A DNA stretch of 64,000 bases, from NCBI RefSeq assembly GCF_050563545.1, contig NZ_JBNXUM010000021.1, positions 62,001 through 126,000 of the forward strand, in the 5' to 3' direction. The DNA is from Falsiroseomonas sp050563545 (lineage in GTDB: Bacteria; Pseudomonadota; Alphaproteobacteria; Acetobacterales; Acetobacteraceae). Of this stretch, positions 16,901-25,500 are shown one piece after another (position 1 is the first letter of the stretch; every line of letters begins with the position of its first letter). The notes beneath the pieces are model-generated. The model saw only the letters and a program-made list of their open reading frames with translations. It did no database searches and was not told the origin of the DNA. The translations under genes and the position numbers were made by a program.

Positions 16901-18484
16901 TCAGCCCGCCTCCAGCACGCGCCCGAGCAGCAGCGCCAGCATCGCCTCCGGCGGGACGTCGTCCCGCGGGGCCATCACGCATAGCGTCCCGGCCTGCTCG
17001 ACGCGCCGGAAGGCCTCGAAGACCGCAGCATAGGCCGGCCGGCTTTCCGACAGATTTCGCAGCATGACAAGCGGCGGCTCCGCCGTGCCGCGGTGGCAGG
17101 CGTGCATCAGCGCCACGGAGAAGCAGCAGCCCAGGCGGAAGCGGCCATCCACCAGCACGGCATCGGGGAAGCTGCCCCGCCGCGCCCATTCCTGCCACAT
17201 GGCCGCGATGTAGCGCGGCCAGGACTTGGCCGGCTCCGCCGAGGCCGGCGCGCCCCAGCCGCCGACCGGCCCGATATCGGCGTGCAGCACGCTCGCCCGT
17301 CCCTCGGCGGCCGCGGCCGCGACCTCAGGCGCCGCGCGGACGGCCTTGGCCCAGGCCGGGTCGGATTCGATCGCCACCAGCGTCTCGACACCGAGACGCA
17401 GCGCGAGCGGCGTCGAGCCGCCCGTGCCCCATTCCGCATAGCGCCGCCGTCCCGCCAGCGTCCGCTCGAACAGCGCGAGTTCCTCGGGCAGCATCACGGA
17501 GGCGCCGAGCCGCACCGGCGTCGGCGCGTCGGGCGCGGGCGCCGGCGCGGCGGCCGCGCCCGCTGCCTCGGCCTCCATCTCGATCTTGCGGAGCCTGCCG
17601 CGCCGCTCCTCCTCGCACATCGCAGCGATGCCGGCGGCGTCCGGGAAGGCGAAGTCCGGCGGCGCGACATCCGTCAGCAGCACGGTGCGGGCGTAGCCGC
17701 CGCGTTCGAAGCTGCGGGGGTTCGAGTGCAGGCCGAACTCGCCGACGTAGCGCGCATGCACCAGCGTGGTGTTCAGCCCGATGCGGCCGAGCGCGCAGGT
17801 CACCGCCTTCTTCACGTCGTCCTGCGAGGTGACGCCGACCAGGATCCCGCGCCCGCGGTAGCGCTGCTGGATCTCGGCATGCGGCCGGGCGCGGTAGTCC
17901 CGCCCGACGACCAGGTCGTAATACTCCTTCATCAGCGGCTGCATCCGCTCCCAATGCTCGCGGAACAGGCCGAAGCCCCAGAGATGGCCGATGCGCCGCA
18001 GCTTCGCGGCATCCCGCCGCTGCTCGGCCTCGCTGGCCTGGAGATGGCCGTAGCACGCGAAGTAGCCGACGCCGCCGGCGGGCTCCGCCGCCTCGCGCAG
18101 CCGGTCGAGCGTGGCGAGGTAGCGCGGCGCGAGCACCAGGTCGTCCTCGAAGAAGTAGCCGCAGGACGCGCCGAGCGTGCGGAAGAGATGCGTCTCGGCG
18201 CGCAGGAAGTTCTCCGCGACCCCGAGATTGTCGGGCGCAGCCATGACCTCGCCCGCCGGGAAGATCTCGCGGAAGACCGCGATGCAGGCCGCGGTGGCGG
18301 AGGCCTCGGCGCAGATGCGGCCGCTATAGGCGTTGCGCCAGCCGTCCTGGAACAGGAAGACGCGCCGCCCCCCGATCTGCGCCCCCTGCTGCGCCGCCAG
18401 CGAGGCGAGCACCTCGCGCAGGTAGTCCGGCCGGTTGAACGACATCACCGCGATCGGCGGCAGCGCGGCGGCGGCGACGTCCAT
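16901..18484 (-). CDS. Bifunctional glycosyltransferase / methyltransferase-like protein (copy 1)
   Basis: The 527-residue protein has two clear halves. Residues 1-285 form a GT-A type transferase: the FNRPDYLREVLASLAAQQG start, the metal-binding EDDLVLAPRYLATLD (about 120), YFACYGHLQ and GFGLFREHWERMQPLM. After a Pro/Ala linker, residues 345-527 read YAEWGTGGSTPLALRLGV, VAIESDPAWAKAVR, LHADIGPVGGWGAP and DAVLVDGRFRLGCCFSVAL. This has the look of a class I methyltransferase-type Rossmann fold, without a canonical catalytic motif that I can point to. The gene lies three bases downstream of a close paralogue with the same two-part layout. The EDD motif recalls GT13-like enzymes. Confidence 0.83.
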   Translation of the reverse strand: MDVAAAALPPIAVMSFNRPDYLREVLASLAAQQGAQIGGRRVFLFQDGWRNAYSGRICAEASATAACIAVFREIFPAGEVMAAPDNLGVAENFLRAETHLFRTLGASCGYFFEDDLVLAPRYLATLDRLREAAEPAGGVGYFACYGHLQASEAEQRRDAAKLRRIGHLWGFGLFREHWERMQPLMKEYYDLVVGRDYRARPHAEIQQRYRGRGILVGVTSQDDVKKAVTCALGRIGLNTTLVHARYVGEFGLHSNPRSFERGGYARTVLLTDVAPPDFAFPDAAGIAAMCEEERRGRLRKIEMEAEAAGAAAAPAPAPDAPTPVRLGASVMLPEELALFERTLAGRRRYAEWGTGGSTPLALRLGVETLVAIESDPAWAKAVRAAPEVAAAAAEGRASVLHADIGPVGGWGAPASAEPAKSWPRYIAAMWQEWARRGSFPDAVLVDGRFRLGCCFSVALMHACHRGTAEPPLVMLRNLSESRPAYAAVFEAFRRVEQAGTLCVMAPRDDVPPEAMLALLLGRVLEAG

Positions 18485-18487
18485 CGC

Positions 18488-20038
18488 TTAGCCCAGCTCC
18501 AGCAGCCGGCCGAGCATCGCCGCCATCAGCGCTTCCGGCGCGGTGTCGGCACGCGGCGACATGACGCAGAGCGAACCGACGCGCGCCTCCAGCGCGAAGA
18601 AGTCGAAGACGAGGTCGTAGTTCGGCCGCCGCGGCGAGACGTCGTGCAGCATCACGAGCGGCGCCTCCTCCTCCGCCCGGCCGCGCATCCGGTGCAGCAT
18701 GGCGACTGACAGGCAGCATGCGACGCGGAAGCGCCCGTCCACCATGACCAGGTCGGGGTGGCTCCCACGCCGGTGCCATTCGTTCCACATGGACGCGATG
18801 TAGCTCATCCAGGCACGCGAGGGCTGGCGGTCCACCGGCGCCCCCCAGCCCGCGACGGGGCCGATATCGGCATGCAGGATGCTGGCCCGGCCGTTGGCGA
18901 CGGAGGGCGCGACCTCCGGGTGCTGGCGCACCGCCTCGGCCCAGCCCGAATCGGATTCGATGCCGACCAGCGCCTCGAAGGGCTGACGGATGGCGAGCAG
19001 GGTGGAGCCGCCGGTGCCGAACTCCGCATAGCGCCGGCGGCCCGAGGCGAGAACGCTCTCGAACAGGCCCCGCTCCTCCGCCGTCATGCGCGGCGCGGGG
19101 GGCACCAGCGAGTGCGCCGTGCCGTCCGCCCCTGGCGGCTGCCCGCCGGCCCGGCGCGCCGCGATCGCGGCTTCCTCCTGGCGGATCGCCTCGCAGACCG
19201 CGGCGTCAGGGACGGCCAGGTCGAGCCGGTCGAGATCGAGCCACTGCGTCCGGCCGTAGCCCTGCTGCTCGAAGCGCTCCGGCGTCATGCGCTCGCCCCG
19301 CGCGCCGATGTATCGCGCATTGGCGGCGACGGTGTTCACCGCGACCCGCCCGAGCGCGAAGGTCACGGCGCGCTTGACGTCGTCCTGCGCGGAGCTCGCC
19401 ACCGCGATCCCGCGCGCGAAATAACGGCGCAGGATCTCCGCATGCGGCCTGGCGCGGTAATCGCAGCCGCAGGTCAGCTCGTGATAGTCGGCCATCAGGG
19501 GCTGCATCGCCTCCCAGTGATGGCGGAACAGGCCGAAGCCCCAGAAGGCGCCGAGCCTCTGCAGCACCCGCTGCCGCTTGCGCTGCGCCGCGAGCGGGGC
19601 GCGCAGATGGCCGTAGCACGCGAAGTAGCCGACCTCGGTCGATTCCGCGCAGGCAGCGCGCAGCGCGTCCAGCGTGGCGAGGTAGCGCGGATGCAGGACC
19701 AGGTCGTCCTCGAAGAAATAGGCGCAATCCGCGCCCATCCCGCGGAAGACATGCTCCTCGGCGCGGCGGTAGTTCAGCGCCTCGCCCAGGTTCGCCGGCG
19801 CGGTCAGCACATGGCCGCGCGGGAAGCTCTCCCGGAAGACGCGCAGGCAGGCCTCCACCTCCTCGGGCTCGGCGCAGCGCCGGCCGGTATGGGGATTGTG
19901 CCAGTGATCCTGGAACAGGAAGACCTCCCGGCGCTCCATCCCGGCGTCGCGCTGCGCGGCCAGGGATTCCAGCACCTCCCGCAGGTAGTCCGGGCGGTTC
20001 AGCGACAGGATGGCGACGGGCGGAAGGGGCGAGGGCAT
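18488..20038 (-). CDS. Bifunctional glycosyltransferase / methyltransferase-like protein (copy 2)
   Basis: This 516-residue paralogue of the next gene downstream has the same domain order. The GT-A part (FNRPDYLREVLESLAAQRD, FFEDDLVLHPRYLATLD, FGLFRHHWEAMQPLM, QDDVKRAVTFALGR) is followed by the methyltransferase-like part (RYAEFGTGGSTLLAIRQ, GIESDSGWAEAVR, LHADIGPVAGWGAP, LVMVDGRFRVACCLSVAM). The pair arose by tandem duplication, then diverged. It probably works on the same glycan with another sugar or position. It precedes copy 1 by three bases and follows the third, shorter paralogue after 50 bases. Confidence 0.83.
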   Translation of the reverse strand: MPSPLPPVAILSLNRPDYLREVLESLAAQRDAGMERREVFLFQDHWHNPHTGRRCAEPEEVEACLRVFRESFPRGHVLTAPANLGEALNYRRAEEHVFRGMGADCAYFFEDDLVLHPRYLATLDALRAACAESTEVGYFACYGHLRAPLAAQRKRQRVLQRLGAFWGFGLFRHHWEAMQPLMADYHELTCGCDYRARPHAEILRRYFARGIAVASSAQDDVKRAVTFALGRVAVNTVAANARYIGARGERMTPERFEQQGYGRTQWLDLDRLDLAVPDAAVCEAIRQEEAAIAARRAGGQPPGADGTAHSLVPPAPRMTAEERGLFESVLASGRRRYAEFGTGGSTLLAIRQPFEALVGIESDSGWAEAVRQHPEVAPSVANGRASILHADIGPVAGWGAPVDRQPSRAWMSYIASMWNEWHRRGSHPDLVMVDGRFRVACCLSVAMLHRMRGRAEEEAPLVMLHDVSPRRPNYDLVFDFFALEARVGSLCVMSPRADTAPEALMAAMLGRLLELG

Positions 20039-20088
20039 GGCGCTGGTTCAGCCGCGGGCGGCCATCGGGGCGCGACGGGGCACGCGGC

Positions 20089-21234
20089 TCATGCGAGGTA
20101 GCCGCCCTTTCCCTGCGCCTCCCGATGGCGGAGGAGCTGCCGGCGCGCCTGCCGCACGGTGCGCTTGCCCACCATCTTCTCGAAGACGCCCTCGTCCGGC
20201 AGGCGGTCCATCAGCAGCCGCCAGAGCCACGCCACCTCCTCCCGCGTCGCGGGCCGGTCGGGGTTGAACATCGTCCGCCGCATCTCCGCGAGTTCCTGTT
20301 CGTAGCGCTCGCGCCGGTGGGCGGCGCAGGCGGCGCGCTTGGCCTCCGCGATCGCGGCGAGGGCCTCGGCGGTGACCGGCGGAGGCCGGTCGGGCATGCG
20401 GGTCTCGGCGCGCATCGCCTGGTAGCCCAGCTTCTCGAAGGTGGCGGGGCGGAAGGACTGTCCGACTTCGCCGATGTAGCGGGCATAGCAGACATCGGTG
20501 TTGACGCGCGCGAAGCCGAGCTCGGCGCAGGCCATGGTCTTCGCCACATCCTGCGACGAGCTCATCGAGGAGACCTCGCGGTCGCCATACAGTTCGACAA
20601 TGCGCAGATGCGGCCGCGCCTGATAGTCCACCTCGGCATAGACCTGGTGGAAGGGCCGGAGCCAGGGCTGCATCGCTAGCCAGCAGGCGCGCTTGAGGCC
20701 GAAGCCCCAGTGATGCTCGAGCGGGACGAGGCGGGGCGCCGCGCGATCGCTGCCGCGGCGGTGATCGCCATAGGCCGCGAAGTAGCCGAGCTTGGGGTGA
20801 CCGCGGAACCGCATGCGGAGCTGCTCCATCACCGCGAGGTAGACGGGGCCGAGCTCCAGGTCGTCCTCGAAGAAATAGGCGCCTGGTGCACGCAGCGCCT
20901 GGAAGGCGAGGCGCTCGGCGCGCAGCATGTTCATCGCGATGCCGAGGTTGTCGGTGGCGGCATGCACCTGGCCCGCCGGGAAGGCGGCGCGGAAGACGGC
21001 GATGCAGGCCTCGATGTCGCGGGGATCCGCGTATTGCACGCCGGACCTCGGCGACTGCGCGCCATCCTGCAGGAGGTGGATGTTCGCCTCGTTCAGCCGC
21101 ACGCGCTGCTGCGCGCGCAGCGAGTCGCAGAGCCGGCGCAGATACTCCGGCCGGTTGAAGGACACGATGATGATCGGCCAGGGCAGCGTCGGCGGTCCCG
21201 CCGGCGCGGCCTTTTCGCCGGCGTCGAGCATCAT
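20089..21234 (-). CDS. GT-A glycosyltransferase, third paralogue without the second domain
   Basis: This 381-residue protein shares the transferase half of the two fused paralogues: IIIVSFNRPEYLRRLCDSLR, YFFEDDLELGPVYLAVMEQL, GYFAAYGDH and LEHHWGFGLKRACWLAMQPW. Instead of the methyltransferase-like domain it has a basic helical tail with an Ala/Glu-rich region (VTAEALAAIAEAKRAACAAH) and a closing VRQARRQLLRHREAQGKGGY. The ATG at 21234 overlaps the epimerase stop (ATGA), so they are co-translated. The earlier in-frame start would run into the epimerase gene. It either lost the second domain or represents the ancestral one-domain form. Confidence 0.82.
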   Translation of the reverse strand: MMLDAGEKAAPAGPPTLPWPIIIVSFNRPEYLRRLCDSLRAQQRVRLNEANIHLLQDGAQSPRSGVQYADPRDIEACIAVFRAAFPAGQVHAATDNLGIAMNMLRAERLAFQALRAPGAYFFEDDLELGPVYLAVMEQLRMRFRGHPKLGYFAAYGDHRRGSDRAAPRLVPLEHHWGFGLKRACWLAMQPWLRPFHQVYAEVDYQARPHLRIVELYGDREVSSMSSSQDVAKTMACAELGFARVNTDVCYARYIGEVGQSFRPATFEKLGYQAMRAETRMPDRPPPVTAEALAAIAEAKRAACAAHRRERYEQELAEMRRTMFNPDRPATREEVAWLWRLLMDRLPDEGVFEKMVGKRTVRQARRQLLRHREAQGKGGYLA

Positions 21235-22211
21235 CCGAAATGCCCCCGCCACCACGCCACGAAGCGAGTGAGGCCCGTGCGCAGGTCGGTCGTCGGCTCC
21301 CACCCGAAGTCGCGCTTCATCGCGGAGACGTCGGCATAGGTCGCGGGCACGTCGCCGGCCTGCATGGGCAGCAGTTCCCGCCGCGCCGTTACGCCGAGCA
21401 GCTCCTCGAGCATCGCGACGAAATCCAGCAGCTCCTCCGGCCGGCTGTTGCCGAGGTTGTAGATCCGGTGCTGGCCGGGCGCGGCCGGATTGTCCAGCAC
21501 CGCCAGGATGCCGGCGACGATATCGTCGACATAGGTGAAGTCGCGCTTCATGCGGCCCTGGTTGAACAGGCGGATCGGACGCCCTTCCAGCATGGCCTGG
21601 GTGAACAGCCAGTAAGCCATGTCAGGCCGGCCCCAGGGCCCGTAGACCGTGAAGAAGCGCAGCCCCGTCAGCGCCATGTCGTAGAGCGAGGCATAGGCCG
21701 TGCCCATCAGCTCGCCGGCGGCCTTGGTCGCGGCGTAGAGCGAGGCCGGCCGGTCGGTCCGGTCAATCTCCCGGAACGGCCCCTCCGTGCGCGATCCGTA
21801 GACCGAGCTGGTTGAGGCATGGACGAGGTGCGCGATCCGCCCCTCGGACCGCCGCACGGCTTCCAGGATGGCGAGCTCGCCCGTGACGTTGGCGGCGGTG
21901 TAGGCGAAGGGCTTTTCCAGCGACCAGCGCACCCCGGCCTGGGCACCGAGATGCACGACGCGGTCAATCGCCGGCTCCGACGCGGCCAGCGCCAGCACGG
22001 CCTCGTGGTCCGCGAGGTCGAGCGTGTGGAAGGCGAAGGCGCCCGGCGCCGCATCGCCGGTCATGGCGGCCAGCCGCGCCTGCTTCAGCGCAGGGTCGTA
22101 ATAGGGGTTGAGGTTGTCGAGGCCGATGACGCGTTCCCCGCGCGCCAGCAGCGCCCGGCAGAGATGCGCGCCGATGAAGCCGGCCGCCCCGGTGACCAGC
22201 ACCGCGCCCAT
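21231..22211 (-). CDS. UDP-glucuronate 4-epimerase (NAD-dependent)
   Basis: The enzyme interconverts UDP-glucuronate and UDP-galacturonate. The 326-residue short-chain protein has the NAD motif TGAAGFIG (7-14). Its catalytic Tyr159 and Lys163 lie in SLYAATKAAGE, after the STSSVYG strand. The RFFTVYGPWGRPDMA segment is typical of 4-epimerases acting on uronic acids. It shares the cluster with UDP-glucose 6-dehydrogenase at 28.2 kb, which makes its substrate. It is the first gene of the leftward operon; the upstream 310 bases hold the divergent control region. Confidence 0.9.
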   Translation of the reverse strand: MGAVLVTGAAGFIGAHLCRALLARGERVIGLDNLNPYYDPALKQARLAAMTGDAAPGAFAFHTLDLADHEAVLALAASEPAIDRVVHLGAQAGVRWSLEKPFAYTAANVTGELAILEAVRRSEGRIAHLVHASTSSVYGSRTEGPFREIDRTDRPASLYAATKAAGELMGTAYASLYDMALTGLRFFTVYGPWGRPDMAYWLFTQAMLEGRPIRLFNQGRMKRDFTYVDDIVAGILAVLDNPAAPGQHRIYNLGNSRPEELLDFVAMLEELLGVTARRELLPMQAGDVPATYADVSAMKRDFGWEPTTDLRTGLTRFVAWWRGHFG

Positions 22212-22289
22212 GCGTCAGGGCAGCCTGGCGGAGACGGGCCGGAAGCGGGCGTCAGGGCGCATCACGAGGTTCCATCGGCGGCCGGCAGA

Positions 22290-22355
22290 GCGGCAGGGCC
22301 TTACATAACCGCGGCACCGCCCTGCCGCCATCCCGCCCGTCTCGCGCCGGGCGGG
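22290..22355. promoter_or_regulatory. Two strong hairpins in the divergent intergenic region
   Basis: The 310-base space 22212-22521 separates the leftward epimerase operon from the rightward giant transferase. It holds a perfect 10-base-pair hairpin (GCGGCAGGGC at 22290-22299 with GCCCTGCCGC at 22319-22328). Three bases later comes a perfect 8-base-pair hairpin (CCCGCCCG at 22332-22339 with CGGGCGGG at 22348-22355), followed by CAATTTTG. On the plus strand the second looks like an intrinsic terminator within the leader of the giant gene. The last 120 bases are less G+C-rich (ATATTCTTCATTGTTTATC) and are the best place for promoters. Confidence 0.5.
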
Positions 22356-22521
22356 CAATTTTGTAGGCTCTGGTCGCGCGGGGGTGGCGCCGGGGCAGGT
22401 GCGTCGCTAGGATGCGGCGCCCACGCGAACGATATTCTTCATTGTTTATCAAGAGGTTGGATCAGATCCTTGCGTCCCGGCCGCTTCCTTCCGCAACATC
22501 GGCGCGACCGGTGAAGGCACA

Positions 22522-25500
22522 GTGACGACCGTCAACATCGTCACCTCCGACCGAGGCTGGATCCTGGAGCGCCTAGCCCAGGAACTCGCGCGCAACCTGC
22601 CCTATGTCACCTTCGGCGACGGGCCGGACCCGTCGGCGGGCATCCAGTACTACATGACTTTCGCCTGCCGGCGCCGCCGTCTCTCCCCGGTCGAGGTCGC
22701 CTATTTCGCCCATCTCGAGCCGCTGAGCGAGGCGCATGACCGCTTCTTCGCCGTCGCTCGCGAAGTGGAGCACAGCGTCTGCCACGCCCGCCTCTACGAG
22801 GCCGTACTGCGCGAGGCCGGCGTCGCGACCGTTACCACCATCGCGCCCGGCGTGGACCTCGAGACCTTCACCCCGCGGCTGCGCATCGGCGTGGTCGGGC
22901 GGACATACCACACCGGCCGCAAGGGCGAGCACCTCGTCGCCGAGGTCATGGACATCCCCGAGATCGAATGGCGCTTCACCGGCGAAGGCTGGCCGGGCCC
23001 CGCGCTCGATCTGCCGCCGGGGGCGATGGCCGATTTCTACCGCGGTCTCGACTATGTCCTGGTGCCCGCGCTGTACGAGGGCGGGCCGATGTGCGTGGTG
23101 GAGGCGCTGGCCTGCGGGACGGAGGTCATCGCGCCGCCGATCGGCTGGGTGCCGGAGTTCCCCCATGTCGAATTCCAGGCCGGCGACGCCGCGGACCTGC
23201 GGCGCGTGCTGCTCGGCCTGGTGGAGAAGAAGCGCGCGCTCAGGGCTTCCGTGCTCGACCGGGGCTGGGCCGGCTGGATCGAAGGCCATGACCGGCTGTT
23301 CCGCGACCTCTCGGCCAAGGCCGGGCTGACGCTCGGCGCCCCCGCGGCACCACGGCGCGCGGCCCGCCCGCGCCGCGTCGGCCTCTTCCTGCACGGCAAC
23401 GAGACGAAGTCGCAGGGCGGGCCGACGGTGCGCGTGCCGCGCCTGGCGCGCGAACTGCGGGAAGCCGGCATCGAGGCCGAGCTGCGCGCCCATCCCGCGG
23501 AGAAGGGCTTCGCCGAGCTAGACCTCGTGCACGCCTTCAACGCCTGGGCACCGCACACCGCGCTCGACCTGCTGCGCCGGGCGCGGCGGGCGGCCCTGCC
23601 GACGGTCTTCTCGCCGATTTTCCTCGACAGCGGGCTGCGCGACATGTGGGAGGGCCGGCTGGTCCGCCTCTTCGCGGAATCCGAGCCGGGCGCCGCGACC
23701 AGCGCCGCGCTGGCGGCCTTCCGCACCGACCTCGCCGCGCGCCGCGCAGATCCAGCCGAACTCGGGGAGGCCGCGCCCGGCTTCCACGCCGCGGTGCGGG
23801 AGATGGTGGGGCTCGCCGACCGGCTGATCCTGCTGAGCGGGCGGGAGCGCGAGCGGCTCGCCGCGATCGGCGCGCCGGAGCGTCCCGCCGACATCGTCCA
23901 CAACCCCGTGGACGCCGCCTTCTTCGCCAACGCCGACCCCGCGCTGTTCAGGCGCGAGACGGGGCTCGATGACTTCGTGCTCTGCGTCGCGCGGCTTGAG
24001 GCGCGCAAGAACCAGCTCATGCTGGCCCATGCGCTGCGCGACAGCGGTCTGCCGCTGGTGCTGATCGGGCATACCGGCAGCGAGGCCTACCGCGCCGAGA
24101 TCGAGCGCCATGCGGGGCCGGGGCTGCGCATCCTGGACCGGCTGCCGCCGCACTCGCCGCTGCTCGCCTCGGCCTATGCCGCGGCGCGCGTCGCGGTGCT
24201 GCCGAGTTGGAGCGAAGGTGCGCCGCTGGTCGCGCTCGAGGCTGCCGCCGCCGGCGCGGCGCTGGTGCTCAGCGACGAATCCGGGGAGAGCGAGTATTTC
24301 GGCGGCCTCGCGCGCTACTGCGACCCAGCCGATCCCGCCTCCATCCGGGAAGCCGTGCTGGAGGCGTGGGAGACACCGCGCGGCGCCGACGATGTCGCGG
24401 CGCAGAAGCGCCTGGTCGCGGAGCGCTTCGGCTGGGACCGCCATCGCGAGGCGACGGAGGCGGTCTATGCCGCCGCGCTCGCCGCGCCCGCGCGCCCTGC
24501 CCCGTCCGCGGCCGCGGCCCCTGTGCCCGCTTCGGCGCCAGCCCGGATCCCGGTCGTCTTCGACGTCACCACCACGGCGCACCACAAGGGCCGCTGGACC
24601 GGCATCGCGCGCGTCGAGGCGGCGCTGGCGCTCGCGCTGCACGCCGACCCGCGCGCCGATGTCCGCTTCGTCACCTGGAACAATCGCTCCCGCACCTTCA
24701 ATCAGGTGCCGGTCGAGGCGGTCCGCGCCGGCGCGCTCGGCAGCCTGCTCGCAATGTTCGACACCAACCCGCTGCCGATGCTCGACCTGCCGCGCGGCAC
24801 GGCTTACGTCGTCGGCGGCAGCGCCTGGATGCAGAACTCGGTCTATGCCGAGAGCGTCGTCGGCTTCGCGCGCACCCACGGGCTGCGGCTGACGCCGATC
24901 ATCCACGACATCATCCCGACGAAGTTCCCCTACTGGTTCCACGACGATTACGCGCCGGTGTTCGAGGCGAACCTCGCCATGCTGCTCGGCAACGCCGACG
25001 CGCTGGTCGCGGTCTCCGCGGCGACGCGCCTCGATATCGAGGCGCATGCGCGCCGCGTCCCCGACATCGCCCTGCCCGACATCGCGCTGCTGCGCGAGGG
25101 CGACGAGATCGGCCAGGTTGCCCGCCCGGGCGACGCCGAAGCGGCGGCGGCGATCGCGGAACGCATCGGGCCGCGCCCCTTCGTGCTGAGCGTCGGCGCC
25201 ATCCACCTGCGGAAGAACCACCGGCTGCTGCACGACGTCTGGGTCAAGCTCGCCGAGCGCATGGGCCCGCGCTGCCCGCAGCTGATCCTGGTCGGCGGCG
25301 TCGCCTGGAACGGGCAGGACGTCGCGCGCGCCCTGCGCGGCGACCGGCGCATCGCGCATCTCGTCACCATCCTCGAGGAGGTGGAGGACGGCGCGCTGGA
25401 CTGGCTCTACCGGCACTGCCTCTTCACCGTGTATCCCTCGCTCTACGAGGGCTGGGGCCTGCCGGTGGCTGAGAGCCTGCGCTACGGCAAGCCGTGCCTG

